Notes: a model not told the origin generated them from the sequence alone. DNA of 64,000 bases from Limosilactobacillus pulli (GCF_947381555.1 NZ_CANCWQ010000004.1:1-64000), one strand, 5' to 3'. Counted from the stretch's first letter, positions 22,125 to 32,479 are shown. Translations and numbers: made by a program.

Positions 22125-25100
22125 TTGGCCGGACATTTAGTAAAATACGGTAAGCACCGTACGCGTCGCAGTTACTCCCGTATCAAGGAAGTACTGGACC
22201 TGCCTAACTTGATTGAAATCCAGACCGATTCCTATAACTGGTTTATGGAAAAAGGTCTGCGGGAAATGTTTAACGACATCATGCCAATCGATGACTTCCA
22301 AGGCAAACTGTCGTTGGAATTCGTCGACTACCAACTGCTTGAACCTAAGTACACGGTTGATGAAGCCCGGGAACACGATGCAAACTACTCTGCACCATTG
22401 CACGTTACCCTGCGCCTGACGAACCACGAAACTGGCGAAATCAAGTCCCAAGACGTGTTCTTCGGTGACTTCCCACTGATGACGGACCAAGGTACCTTCA
22501 TTATTAATGGTGCCGAGCGAGTAATCGTTTCTCAACTGGTCCGCTCACCTGGTGTCTACTACAATGAAGAAGACGACAAGAACGGCCGGCCAAGCTATGG
22601 CGCTACCTTTATTCCAAACCGTGGTGCCTGGCTGGAATACGAAACCGATGCCAAGGGAATCTCTTACGTGCGGGTTGACCGGACGCGGAAGCTGCCCCTG
22701 ACTGAAATGGTCCGTGCACTGGGTTTTGGCTCTGATGACGAAATTATCGATATGCTGGGTGGCAACAGCGAAGGCTTGTCAGCTACGATCGACAAGGATG
22801 TGCACAAGAACCCCGAAGACTCCCGTGTTGAAGAAGCCTTAAAGGACATTTACGAACGGCTGCGTCCTGGTGAGCCAAAGACGGCCGATTCTGCTCGCAA
22901 CCTGCTGACAGCGCGCTTCTTTGATCCAAAGCGCTACGACATGGCACCGGTTGGCCGTTACAAGACCAATAAGAAGCTGATGATGAAGTACCGTCTGCTG
23001 GGTCAAACGCTGGCCGAAACGCTGGCTGATCCGGAAACAGGTGAAATCTTAGCCAACAAGGGCGACGTAGTTACCAAAGAAGTTCTGAAGACTCTGGAAC
23101 CAGCCCTGGATAACGATGACTTCAAGATGGTTACCTACACGCCATCTGATGAAGCCGTAGTTACGGCACCAGTCAAGCTGCAAAAGATCCTGGTCTACTC
23201 CAAGAACGATCCAGATCGCGTAGTACCAATCGTTGCCAACGGTCACATTCCATTGGAGCTTAAGCACATTCAACCAGCCGATATCATCGCATCGATCAAC
23301 TACTTCTTCAACCTGCAAGAAGGTATTGGTACGACTGATGACATCGACCACCTTGGCAACCGACGGATTCGTTCCGTTGGTGAGCTGCTGCAAAACCAAT
23401 TCCGGATCGGCTTGGCTCGGATGGAACGTGTGGTTCGTGAACGGATGTCAATCCAAGACATCAACACGGTTACGCCACAGCAATTGATCAACATTCGTCC
23501 AGTTGTGGCCTCAATCAAAGAATTCTTTGGTTCATCTCAGCTGTCTCAGTTCATGGACCAAACCAACCCACTGGGTGAACTTTCCCATAAGCGTCGTCTG
23601 TCTGCGCTGGGGCCTGGTGGTCTGACTCGTGACCGGGCCGGCTATGAAGTCCGGGACGTTCACTATACTCACTACGGTCGGATGTGCCCAATTGAAACGC
23701 CAGAAGGCCCTAACATCGGCCTGATCAACTCACTGTCATCCTATGCACGGATCAACGAATATGGCTTTATCGAAACGCCATACCACCGTGTTTCATGGGA
23801 TACGCACAAGGTTACCGATAAGATCGACTACCTGACTGCCGATGAAGAAGATAACTACATCATTGCTCAGGCCAACACCAAGCTTAATGATGATGGCTCA
23901 TTTGCTGATGAAGAAATTATGTGCCGCCATAAAGATGATTATGTGGAAACGACGCCTGAAAACGTCGACTACATGGACATCTCGCCTAAGCAAGTTGTTT
24001 CCGTCGCTTCTGCATGTATTCCTTTCTTGGAAAACGATGACTCCAACCGGGCCTTGATGGGTGCCAACATGCAGCGTCAGGCAGTTCCTTTGATCAACCC
24101 ACACGCACCACTGATTGGTACTGGGATTGAATACAAGGCTGCTCACGACTCTGGGGTAGCTTTAGTTGCCAAAAAGTCCGGTACGGTTGAATACGTAGAT
24201 GCTCGCGAAATTCGTGTTCGTGAAGAAGACGGTACGCTTGACACCTACAAGCTGATGAAGTTCCGTCGTTCCAACGGTGGTAAGAACTACAACCAACGCC
24301 CCATCGTCAAGGTCGGTGAACATATCGATGCTGATGATGTTCTGGCTGACGGTCCATCAATGGAACAAGGCGAATTGGCACTGGGTCAAAACCCACTGAT
24401 TGCCTTTATGACTTGGCAAGGTTACAACTTCGAAGATGCCATTGCCATCAACGAGCGGCTGATCAAAGAAGACGTCTACACGTCAATTCACATTGAGTCA
24501 TATGAGTCCGAAGCTCGTGAAACCAAGCTTGGGCCTGAAGAAATGACCAGCGAGATTCCTAATGTTGGTGCCGATGCACTGAAGAACCTGGATGAAACCG
24601 GTGTGATTCGCGTTGGTGCCGAAGTCAACGATGGCGACATTCTGGTTGGTAAGGTTACGCCAAAGGGCATGACTGAGCTTTCAGCTGAAGAACGGCTGCT
24701 GCACGCCATCTTTGGTGAAAAGTCTCGTGAGGTTCGTGATACTTCACTGCGGGTACCTCACGGCGGTGGCGGTATCGTTCAAGATGTCAAGGTTTTCACG
24801 CGTGAAAACGGTGATGAATTGGCTCCTGGCGTCAACAAGATGGTTCGGGTCTACATTGCTCAAAAGCGTAAGATCCAAGTTGGTGACAAGATGGCCGGTC
24901 GTCACGGTAATAAGGGTACGGTTTCGATCGTGGTTCCAGAAGAAGATATGCCATACATGCCAGATGGTACGCCAATCGACATTATGCTGAGTCCAATGGG
25001 TGTGCCTTCCCGTATGAACATTGGTCAGGTTATCGAACTGCACTTGGGGATGGCTGCTCGTAAGCTGGGCATCCACATTGCTACGCCAGTCTTTGATGGG

Positions 25101-25676
25101 GCAACCGATGAAGACGTTTGGGAAGCAGTTAAGGAAGCTGGCCTGCCATCAGACGGCAAGACGATCCTTTACGATGGTCGGACCGGTGAACCATTTGAAC
25201 AGCGCGTTTCTGTTGGTGTCATGCACTATCTGAAGCTGGCGCACATGGTTGACGACAAGATCCATGCTCGTTCAATCGGACCTTACTCGCTGGTTACGCA
25301 ACAGCCACTGGGTGGTAAGGCACAATTTGGTGGTCAGCGTTTCGGTGAAATGGAAGTTTGGGCTCTCGAAGCCTATGGTGCTGCCTACACGCTGCAAGAA
25401 ATCCTGACCTACAAGTCTGATGACGTTGTTGGTCGTGTCAACACCTACGAAGCAATCATCAACGGTGACCCAATTCCAAAGCCAGGTGTTCCGGAATCAT
25501 TCCGTGTGCTGGTTAAGGAACTGCAGTCACTTGGTCTGGACATGAAGGTTCTTGATGGTCAAAACGAAGAAGTTCAACTCAAGAACATGGATGAAGGCGT
25601 GGCCGACATCCGCAAGCTGGCTCGCGATGGCAGCGACAAGCAAGAAGAAGTCAAAGACGAAGCAAAACAAGACTAG
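22125..25676 (+). CDS. rpoB: RNA polymerase beta subunit
   Basis: A 1183-residue core subunit. The rifampicin pocket reads SSQLSQFMDQTNPLGELSHKRRLSALGPGG, with wild-type Asp, His and Ser at the positions equal to E. coli 516, 526 and 531, so no common resistance change is seen. The C-terminal GGQRFGEMEVWALEAYGA clamp motif is intact. I start at TTG 22125 (six bases after GAGAGGTG); the upstream GTG 22116 lies inside that ribosome site. The protein start LAGHLVKYGKHR aligns with MTGQLVQYGRHR of Bacillus. Confidence 0.97.
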   Translation: MAGHLVKYGKHRTRRSYSRIKEVLDLPNLIEIQTDSYNWFMEKGLREMFNDIMPIDDFQGKLSLEFVDYQLLEPKYTVDEAREHDANYSAPLHVTLRLTNHETGEIKSQDVFFGDFPLMTDQGTFIINGAERVIVSQLVRSPGVYYNEEDDKNGRPSYGATFIPNRGAWLEYETDAKGISYVRVDRTRKLPLTEMVRALGFGSDDEIIDMLGGNSEGLSATIDKDVHKNPEDSRVEEALKDIYERLRPGEPKTADSARNLLTARFFDPKRYDMAPVGRYKTNKKLMMKYRLLGQTLAETLADPETGEILANKGDVVTKEVLKTLEPALDNDDFKMVTYTPSDEAVVTAPVKLQKILVYSKNDPDRVVPIVANGHIPLELKHIQPADIIASINYFFNLQEGIGTTDDIDHLGNRRIRSVGELLQNQFRIGLARMERVVRERMSIQDINTVTPQQLINIRPVVASIKEFFGSSQLSQFMDQTNPLGELSHKRRLSALGPGGLTRDRAGYEVRDVHYTHYGRMCPIETPEGPNIGLINSLSSYARINEYGFIETPYHRVSWDTHKVTDKIDYLTADEEDNYIIAQANTKLNDDGSFADEEIMCRHKDDYVETTPENVDYMDISPKQVVSVASACIPFLENDDSNRALMGANMQRQAVPLINPHAPLIGTGIEYKAAHDSGVALVAKKSGTVEYVDAREIRVREEDGTLDTYKLMKFRRSNGGKNYNQRPIVKVGEHIDADDVLADGPSMEQGELALGQNPLIAFMTWQGYNFEDAIAINERLIKEDVYTSIHIESYESEARETKLGPEEMTSEIPNVGADALKNLDETGVIRVGAEVNDGDILVGKVTPKGMTELSAEERLLHAIFGEKSREVRDTSLRVPHGGGGIVQDVKVFTRENGDELAPGVNKMVRVYIAQKRKIQVGDKMAGRHGNKGTVSIVVPEEDMPYMPDGTPIDIMLSPMGVPSRMNIGQVIELHLGMAARKLGIHIATPVFDGATDEDVWEAVKEAGLPSDGKTILYDGRTGEPFEQRVSVGVMHYLKLAHMVDDKIHARSIGPYSLVTQQPLGGKAQFGGQRFGEMEVWALEAYGAAYTLQEILTYKSDDVVGRVNTYEAIINGDPIPKPGVPESFRVLVKELQSLGLDMKVLDGQNEEVQLKNMDEGVADIRKLARDGSDKQEEVKDEAKQD

Positions 25677-25708
25677 TTTGCCTGAATTGAAATAAGGAGG
25701 ATCATCCT

Positions 25709-28700
25709 TTGATTGACGTCAATAAATTTGAAAGCATGCAGATCGGTCTGGCATCACCACAAAAGATCCGCAGCTGGTCGTACGGGGAAGTTAAAAAACC
25801 TGAAACGATCAACTACCGGACGCTGAAGCCAGAAAAAGACGGTCTGTTTGACGAACGAATCTTTGGTCCAACCAAGGATTATGAATGTGCCTGTGGCAAA
25901 TACAAGCGCATTCGCTTCAAGGGCCGCGTTTGTGACCGCTGTGGGGTTGAGGTAACCAGCTCCAAGGTACGTCGCGAACGGATGGGGCACATTGAACTGG
26001 CCGCCCCAGTTTCTCACATCTGGTACTTCAAGGGTATTCCTAGTCGAATGGGCCTGGTCTTGGACATGAGCCCACGTGCCCTAGAAGAAGTCATTTACTT
26101 TGCTTCCTACGTTGTTTTGGATGCCGGTGACACGCCACTGGAAAAGAAGCAGCTGCTTTCTGAAGCGGAATACCGTGAAAAGAAAGAAGAATACGGTGAC
26201 CGCTTCACTGCTGAAATGGGTGCGGAAGCCATTCAAAAACTGTTGGCTGACGTTGACCTGGAAAAGGAAGCTACTGAATTAAAGGCGGTCTTAAAGGAAG
26301 CTACCGGACAAAAGCGGACGCGCGCCGTTCGCCGTCTGGACATTTTGGAAGCTTTCTTAAAGTCTGGCAACAAGCCAGAATGGATGGTTATGGACGTTAT
26401 TCCAGTTATGCCGCCTGATCTGCGACCAATGGTACAACTGGAAGGTGGTCGTTTCGCAACTTCTGATTTGAACGATCTGTATCGTCGGGTTATCAACCGT
26501 AACAACCGTTTGAAGCGGCTGTTGGAACTGAATGCGCCTGGCATCATCGTTCAAAATGAAAAGCGAATGCTGCAGGAAGCCGTTGATGCCTTGATTGATA
26601 ACGGTCGTCGTGGTCGTCCAGTTGCCGGTCCTGGTAACCGTCCACTGAAGTCACTGTCACACCTGCTGAAAGGTAAGCAAGGTCGTTTCCGTCAGAACCT
26701 GTTGGGTAAGCGTGTTGACTACTCTGGTCGTTCGGTTATCGATGTTGGTCCTAACTTGAAGATGAATCAAATGGGGCTGCCGGTTCCAATGGCAATGGAA
26801 CTGTTTAAGCCATTCATCATGCATGAATTAACCAAGCGTGGTTTGGCTACCAACGTTAAGGCCGCTAAGCGTTTGATCGACAAGCGCGACAACAAGGTCT
26901 TTGATGTGCTGGAAGACGTTATTACTGAACACCCGGTACTGCTTAACCGAGCACCTACCTTGCACCGTCTGGGGATTCAAGCTTTTGAACCAGTGCTGGT
27001 ATCTGGTAAGGCTATGCGTCTGCACCCATTGGTATGTGCGGCCTACAACGCCGACTTTGACGGTGACCAAATGGCTATCCACGTACCATTGTCTGATGAG
27101 GCCCAAGCTGAGGCTCGTTTGCTGATGCTGGCAGCCCACCATATTCTGTCGCCTCGTGACGGTGAACCAATCGTGGCCCCTTCACAAGACATGGTTATCG
27201 GTAACTACTACATGACCACCGAAGACAAGGCTCGTGAAGGTGAAGGCATGATCTTTAAGGATGCCAACGAAGCCTACATGGCCTACAAGGATGGTTTTGT
27301 TGCTCTGCAAACGCGAGTTGGGGTTCAGGTCTCCTCAATGCCAAAGAAGCCATTTACTGACAAGCAGCGCAGCCAGATCATGGTTACCAGTGTCGGTAAG
27401 CTGATTTTCAACGGCATCATGCCAGAAGACTACTACTACATCAATGAGCCAACCAATGACAACCTGCTGAATGGGGTGCCTGACAAGTACTTCCTGGACA
27501 AGGGTGAAGATATTCATGCTTACTTGGAAAATGCACCATTGGTACCACCATTCAAGAAGGGCTTCTTGTCAGACATCATCGCTGAGGTCTACAAGAAGTA
27601 CAAGGTTACGATCACGTCACAGTTCCTTGACCGCATCAAGGACCTGGGTTACTACGAATCAACGATCTCTGGTGTTACCGTGGGGATTGCCGACATCACC
27701 GACTTAAAGGAAAAGCCTGAAATCATTGCCAATGCCCACAAGCAAGTGGCACTGGTTACCAAGCAGTTCCGTCGTGGTCTGATCACTGATGATGAGCGCT
27801 ACGATCGTGTTATCGGCATCTGGAATGACGCCAAAGACGAGGTTCAAAACAAGCTGATTGAACACATGGATATCCACAACCCAATCAACATGATGTCTGA
27901 CTCGGGTGCTCGTGGTAACATTTCCAACTTTACTCAGCTGGCCGGTATGCGTGGTCTGATGGCTGCTCCTAACGGTAAGATCATGGAACTGCCTGTCCTT
28001 TCAAACTTCCGTGAGGGTCTGTCAGTTCTGGAAATGTTCCTTTCTTCACACGGTGCTCGTAAGGGTATGACTGATACGGCCCTTAAGACGGCCAACTCAG
28101 GTTACTTGACCCGTCGTCTGGTTGACGTTGCTCAAGACGTTGTTGTTCGTGAAAAAGATTGTGGCACTGATCGTGGTCTGGAAGTTGCTGCCATCACTGA
28201 AGGCAATGAAATGATCGAACCACTTTACGACCGGATTCTTGGTCGCTACACGATGAAGTCCGTCTTTGATCCAGAGACTGGCGAAAAGATCTGCGACAAG
28301 AACGTGCTGGTTGACGAAGAAATGGCTCAAAAGATCGTTGATGCCGGTATTAAGAAGGTTACGATCCGCTCTGCCTTTACTTGCAACACTGAACACGGTG
28401 TCTGCGAACGCTGCTACGGCCGTAACGCTGCTACTGGTGACAAGGTTGAAGCCGGTGAAGCTGTTGGTACGGTTGCCGCTCAGTCAATCGGTGAACCAGG
28501 TACTCAATTGACGCTGCGGAACTTCCACACTGGTGGTGTTGCCGGCAATGACGATATCACGCAAGGTCTTCCTCGTGTGCAAGAAATCGTTGAAGCCCGG
28601 AACCCTAAAGGTAAGGCAACAATCTCTGAGGTTACCGGCGAGGTTCAATCAATCGAAGAAAACCCAGCCGAACGGACCAAGGACATTACCATTGCTGGTG

Positions 28701-29347
28701 AAAATGATACGCGGACTTACACGCTGCCAATTACGGCACGGCTTAAGGTTGAAGAAGGCGACTACATTCACCGTGGCATGCAGTTGAATGAAGGTTCCAT
28801 CGATCCTAAGGAATTGATTCGCGTGCGTGACGTTCTGTCTACGGAAACCTACCTGCTGGCTGAAGTTCAGAAGGTTTACCGGATGCAGGGTATCGATCTG
28901 TTGGACAAGCACGTTGAAATCATGATTCGTCAAATGATGCGTAAGGTTCGCGTCATGGATCCTGGTGACACTGATCTGCTGCCAGGCGAATTGATGGACA
29001 TCAGCCAATTCCGCGATGCCAACCGTGAAACGCTGATTACTGGTAACATTCCAGCTACGTCACGTCCAGTTATCCTGGGGATCACTAAGGCTGCCCTGGA
29101 GACAAACAGTTTCCTGTCAGCCGCATCATTCCAGGAAACGACTCGTGTCTTGACGGATGCTGCTATTCGTGGCAAGAACGATCCACTGGTTGGTCTGAAA
29201 GAAAACGTTATTATCGGGAAGTTGATTCCAGCCGGCACTGGTATGAGCAACTACCGCAACATCAAGCCAAAAGAAGTTGCCGTAGCTGCCGAGTCACCAA
29301 TGAAGTCAACTCGCGATATTGAAGCCGAAATGAAGAAGCAAAACTAG
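25709..29347 (+). CDS. rpoC: RNA polymerase beta-prime subunit
   Basis: A 1212-residue catalytic subunit. The N-terminal zinc-binding CACGKYKRIRFKGRVCDRCG, the active-site Mg2+ loop NADFDGDQMAIHVPL and the trigger-loop/bridge-helix regions (GARKGMTDTALKTANSGYLTRRL) are all present. The second zinc site lies in CGTDRG...TCNTEHGVCERCYG. TTG start at 25709 follows AAGGAGG. It is 32 bases after rpoB in one operon. Confidence 0.97.
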   Translation: MIDVNKFESMQIGLASPQKIRSWSYGEVKKPETINYRTLKPEKDGLFDERIFGPTKDYECACGKYKRIRFKGRVCDRCGVEVTSSKVRRERMGHIELAAPVSHIWYFKGIPSRMGLVLDMSPRALEEVIYFASYVVLDAGDTPLEKKQLLSEAEYREKKEEYGDRFTAEMGAEAIQKLLADVDLEKEATELKAVLKEATGQKRTRAVRRLDILEAFLKSGNKPEWMVMDVIPVMPPDLRPMVQLEGGRFATSDLNDLYRRVINRNNRLKRLLELNAPGIIVQNEKRMLQEAVDALIDNGRRGRPVAGPGNRPLKSLSHLLKGKQGRFRQNLLGKRVDYSGRSVIDVGPNLKMNQMGLPVPMAMELFKPFIMHELTKRGLATNVKAAKRLIDKRDNKVFDVLEDVITEHPVLLNRAPTLHRLGIQAFEPVLVSGKAMRLHPLVCAAYNADFDGDQMAIHVPLSDEAQAEARLLMLAAHHILSPRDGEPIVAPSQDMVIGNYYMTTEDKAREGEGMIFKDANEAYMAYKDGFVALQTRVGVQVSSMPKKPFTDKQRSQIMVTSVGKLIFNGIMPEDYYYINEPTNDNLLNGVPDKYFLDKGEDIHAYLENAPLVPPFKKGFLSDIIAEVYKKYKVTITSQFLDRIKDLGYYESTISGVTVGIADITDLKEKPEIIANAHKQVALVTKQFRRGLITDDERYDRVIGIWNDAKDEVQNKLIEHMDIHNPINMMSDSGARGNISNFTQLAGMRGLMAAPNGKIMELPVLSNFREGLSVLEMFLSSHGARKGMTDTALKTANSGYLTRRLVDVAQDVVVREKDCGTDRGLEVAAITEGNEMIEPLYDRILGRYTMKSVFDPETGEKICDKNVLVDEEMAQKIVDAGIKKVTIRSAFTCNTEHGVCERCYGRNAATGDKVEAGEAVGTVAAQSIGEPGTQLTLRNFHTGGVAGNDDITQGLPRVQEIVEARNPKGKATISEVTGEVQSIEENPAERTKDITIAGENDTRTYTLPITARLKVEEGDYIHRGMQLNEGSIDPKELIRVRDVLSTETYLLAEVQKVYRMQGIDLLDKHVEIMIRQMMRKVRVMDPGDTDLLPGELMDISQFRDANRETLITGNIPATSRPVILGITKAALETNSFLSAASFQETTRVLTDAAIRGKNDPLVGLKENVIIGKLIPAGTGMSNYRNIKPKEVAVAAESPMKSTRDIEAEMKKQN

Positions 29348-29375
29348 TCTGAATGCTTTTTCGATAATTTAGCTG

Positions 29376-29435
29376 ATAACAGGTGGGGCCTGGTATTTGG
29401 TTTAGTCCAGATACTAGGCCTCATTGTTATTTTTG
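29376..29435 (+). terminator. Terminator of rpoBC
   Basis: A long hairpin: ATAACA (29376-29381) with TGTTAT (29425-29430), and an inner 16-pair helix GGGGCCTGGTATTTGG / CCAGATACTAGGCCTC with G-U pairs, followed by TTTTT. Confidence 0.88.
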
Positions 29436-29446
29436 GGATTCTAACT

Positions 29447-30254
29447 ATGAAAAAATATCGAATTGATTTGCCCACTAAAGCAGTAGAACAGTTGGAACTG
29501 GATGAGGATGCCTTACTGCTGCTAATGGTTGATAACAAGTCGCTGACAATCCGGCCGAACCGTACCTTTGAGTTACTGCCGCAGATTATGATGCGCTGGT
29601 ATCTGATTCCAGCTGCGATTGCTGCCGTTGCGTTTTTCTACCTTAACTGGATCAATCATCATTGGCTGATTCCGTTGACCGGTAACTGGTCAATCGGTTT
29701 TGCATCACTTTATCTGGGAACGTTTAGTGGTCTGGTTGCTTTTGCCGTGATGTTTGTAATACAAAAAAGACATCATAGCGGCCCAGCAATGGGGTTGCAT
29801 TGGCGCAGCTTGCCGACGTTGCTGATTGCGTTTGGCACTATTTTGGCGTTTTCGGTTATGATCGTTTTTTGGTTGGCGGGGAAAATGTTTGCTGGCGCCA
29901 AGTTTGATGTCTATACGTCAACACTGTTTATCTTTTTGATTGTAGCTGCAATAACCTATGTGATGATCAATTTAGCGATGACGATATCTGAGTCTATCAT
30001 TACCAACTCAATGATGATCATGATTATTGGCGGCATGCTGCTTTCGATGCTGACCAATTCAAATCGTGATTGGTGGCATTACAACTTTAGCTATCTCGGG
30101 ACGCATCAAAACGCTACTTATTGGCGATTCAACATTACCTTGATTTTCTCAGCACTTTTGATGGCAACGCTGGTTGATTATTTGTTTTTTAACCTACAGA
30201 AAAAATATCCAGATCGAGGAGTCAGTATTTTGCGATTGCTTTTATATCGCCGTT
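29447..30254 (+). pseudogene. DUF998-like membrane protein with AbrB-like N-terminus, 5' part, split by IS
   Basis: Residues 1-269 of a membrane protein. The first 42 residues (KKYRIDLPTKAVEQLELDED...LTIRPN) look like a SpoVT/AbrB-type beta-hairpin domain, followed by about six to seven hydrophobic segments and the DUF998-like WWHYNFSYLGTHQNATYWRFN block. The IS30-family element at 30255 breaks codon 270; read-through into the element adds Leu and then TAA at 30259. Removing the element and one TT copy rejoins the frame with 31321-31694 into 393 codons. Function of the family is unknown; in the rpoC-comC interval the gene stands alone. Confidence 0.85.
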
Positions 30255-30280
30255 TGTAAAATTAAGTTAGAAAAATAAAA

Positions 30281-30343
30281 AAGCCATTTGTGATAGACTT
30301 TTGAATAACCACAAACAAAAGTAAAGGAACATCACAAATGACT
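30281..30343 (+). promoter_or_regulatory. Inverted repeat masking the transposase start codon
   Basis: AAGCCATTTGTGAT (30281-30294) pairs with ATCACAAATGACTT (30331-30344) with one mismatch. The right arm contains the ATG at 30338. In a transcript entering from outside, the start codon would be in a helix. Confidence 0.6.
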
Positions 30344-31306
30344 TATAAACATCTTACCACACGTGAACTAACCCTCATAGCTAATTTTTGGCACCAAGGT
30401 ACGAAGGCTTATCAAGCTGCTAAACTGCTTAAACGAAGCCAAGAAACTATTTACCGAGTCTATCGATTTCTTGATAGCGGTAAGACCATTGCACAGTATC
30501 TTAAGGCTTACCAACGGAATAAGCAGCGTTGTGGTCGTAAGCAGGCTCAGCTAGCCAAGGATGAGATCAGCTACATCAATGAGCAGGTTAAAGCGGGCTG
30601 GACACCTGATACGATCATTGGTCGAGCAGAACGGACAATTAGCTGTAGTATGCGGACACTTTATCGGATGTTTGCTCGTGGACAGTACAATTTTGCCGTC
30701 CAGCAATTACCGATGAAAGGCAAGCGACACCCCAATGGCTATGTCGAACGACGTGGTAAGGCGGGGCATCTCGGTCGGAGTATTTACCAGCGATACCATG
30801 ATTTTCCTCACTACCAACACGAGTTTGGTCACTTTGAAGCTGATACTGTTCAAGGAAAAGCTCATCGTGGTGCGGTCATGACCTTGGTGGAACGTCAATC
30901 TAAGGTGATGATTGTGCTTAACGTTCATCGTAAAACTGATGAAGCAGTTAACTATCACTTGGATAAATGGCTTTCTAAAATACCTCGTCATTTCGTTAAG
31001 TCGATTACCTTTGATAATGGTAAGGAATTCGCGGGCTGGCGTGAGATTGCCAATAAACATGATCTTCATACTTATTTTGCGGAGGTTGGAGCGCCCAATC
31101 AACGCGGCCTGAATGAAAACAATAATGGTATCTTACGTCGTGACGGTCTCAGTAAACGATTAGACTTCCGTAATTTACCAGATGAACTAATCACCCAGCT
31201 GATGCACAAACGAAATACTATTCCACGGAAGTCACTTCACTACCGCACACCACTTGAAGTATTCCTAAGTCACGTCACAGATGAACAGCTTTCAACATTT
31301 TTCTAA
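30338..31306 (+). CDS. IS30-family transposase
   Basis: A 322-residue DDE transposase. N-terminal helix-turn-helix (TTRELTLIANFWHQGTKAYQ; AKLLKRSQETIYR) recognises the ends. Catalytic core: first Asp in HFEADTVQG, second Asp in TFDNGKEFAGW, and Glu in RGLNENNNGILRR, as in IS30. The frame is complete, so the element may be active. AAAGGAA precedes the ATG by about eight bases. Confidence 0.93.
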   Translation: MTYKHLTTRELTLIANFWHQGTKAYQAAKLLKRSQETIYRVYRFLDSGKTIAQYLKAYQRNKQRCGRKQAQLAKDEISYINEQVKAGWTPDTIIGRAERTISCSMRTLYRMFARGQYNFAVQQLPMKGKRHPNGYVERRGKAGHLGRSIYQRYHDFPHYQHEFGHFEADTVQGKAHRGAVMTLVERQSKVMIVLNVHRKTDEAVNYHLDKWLSKIPRHFVKSITFDNGKEFAGWREIANKHDLHTYFAEVGAPNQRGLNENNNGILRRDGLSKRLDFRNLPDELITQLMHKRNTIPRKSLHYRTPLEVFLSHVTDEQLSTFF

Positions 31307-31320
31307 TTTAAATTGACATT

Positions 31321-31694
31321 TCGGGTATGCTGAAGCCGCATGTTTGGGTGGAATCGGCTGCTTTCCCAATAATCTGCAGTATCACGTTTTGCATGATCGA
31401 ATCTCAATGTGGCTTGTTTACATCATGATTTTGATCATTGTTTTATTGAAATGGCTAATGCCAAAATTATCTCAACAGTTTTTGAAGATTTCTTATATTA
31501 TTGGCGCGATCATGGCACTTGATTGGCTGATCTTCAAATTGACCGACTATCTTTCACTGACCGCATTTGAGCTGCTGGAATTTGGTCTGTCGTTTTCATG
31601 GCTGCTTTTATTGTTTCAAAATTTGGAGTATCTTGCTCGTATCGGTGATCAGATTTTTCCAGTTCAGATCATCAAAAGTGAAGATGAGCAATAG
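31321..31694 (+). pseudogene. DUF998-like membrane protein, 3' part, split by IS
   Basis: Continuation of the gene begun at 29447. In frame it reads FGYAEACLGGIGCFPNN, then LQYHVLHDRISMWLVY and three further hydrophobic segments, ending IIKSEDEQ at 31694. The GGIGCFPN and HVLHDR blocks are the C-terminal signature of this membrane family. An internal ATG-less fragment, it is unlikely to be made as a useful protein on its own. Confidence 0.85.
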
Positions 31695-31718
31695 TGTCAG
31701 GATGCCGTGTTTAATTGA

Positions 31719-32402
31719 CTATATCAGGTTAAGCGTTAAGGCCGCGACAATACCAAGACTTAGATAAGGGACAAAGGGTAGTGACTCATTTTGATTTTGC
31801 AGCTTGATGATTCCTAGGCCGGCAGCAATCAAAATCGTTGTCGCAACAAAATATAATGAAGTTGTCAACTGCAGCATGGCGATAAACTCAATGTCACCAA
31901 TTCCAATTCCGTTGCCGGTTAAGTAGCTCAACATTAATAAACCTATCATGATGGCAATGGCTGCCACTAAACGCAGCCATTGCCATTTTTGATTCAAAAG
32001 TAAGAACAGACCAAATAAACCAAGCAGCCAGATTGGTTGGATCCATTTATTAAAATAATCAGTGGCTGAACAGATTAGCAAAGAGATTGATAAGACCAAT
32101 AAGGCGGCAATTTTTAGCGGATTAAAGATAAACATTGTATACCAAAGCCATCCATTAACCAGTTCGCTGACAGCAGAATAGCAATTGATAGGAGAGTGAC
32201 AAAAATGACAGCGTCCTTTTTGGAGCAGCCAGCCGATTACCGGCAGCAGTTGCCACCAGCAAAGAATGCGATGGCAGCTTTCACAGTAGGATCGCTTGGG
32301 ACTGAATAAGGAAACATTGTTGAGCATACGCCAGCTGATTGCTGTAATAAAAGAAGCCAGGCAGGCTCCCCAGATGGCAGCAAGGATTCTTAAAATAAGC
32401 AT
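31719..32402 (-). CDS. comC: Type 4 prepilin-like peptidase ComC (A24 family)
   Basis: A 227-residue membrane aspartyl protease that cleaves and methylates the leader of competence pseudopilins (ComGC etc.). The cytoplasmic loop has the two zinc-type pairs CESC and CHFC (about residues 40-70). Catalytic aspartates lie in CSATDYFNKWI and in GIGIGDIEF (the GxGD motif). I start at ATG 32402; AAGGAGG is about 11 bases upstream and a TTG at 32423 overlaps it. Convergent with the broken gene, with 24 bases between. Confidence 0.88.
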   Translation of the reverse strand: MLILRILAAIWGACLASFITAISWRMLNNVSLFSPKRSYCESCHRILCWWQLLPVIGWLLQKGRCHFCHSPINCYSAVSELVNGWLWYTMFIFNPLKIAALLVLSISLLICSATDYFNKWIQPIWLLGLFGLFLLLNQKWQWLRLVAAIAIMIGLLMLSYLTGNGIGIGDIEFIAMLQLTTSLYFVATTILIAAGLGIIKLQNQNESLPFVPYLSLGIVAALTLNLI

Positions 32403-32479
32403 CTTGTGATTTTCCTCCTTCAATATAGCTATATGCGAAAATTCCTATTAGATATTAAAAAAGAAAAATCTGATGCTCG

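Larger units (their letters stand above)
30255..31318 (+). mobile_element. IS30-family insertion sequence (1064 bp), inside DUF998-like gene
   Basis: Terminal inverted repeats of 22 bases, 30255-30276 and 31297-31318, match at 19 positions (outer TGT; inner TTAGAAAAAT identical). One transposase gene fills the element. It is of a different subtype from the element at 50492, with different tips and only distant transposase similarity. Confidence 0.9.
30253..31320 (+). repeat. 2-bp target duplication (TT) flanking the IS30-family insertion
   Basis: TT at 30253-30254 and TT at 31319-31320 directly flank the element tips. Counting one copy restores the host reading frame exactly, which supports these as the insertion boundaries. 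Confidence 0.75.

Noticed and set aside
22125..25676. Rifampicin-resistance change in rpoB
   Set aside because: The residues at the 516, 526 and 531 equivalents are wild type by eye.
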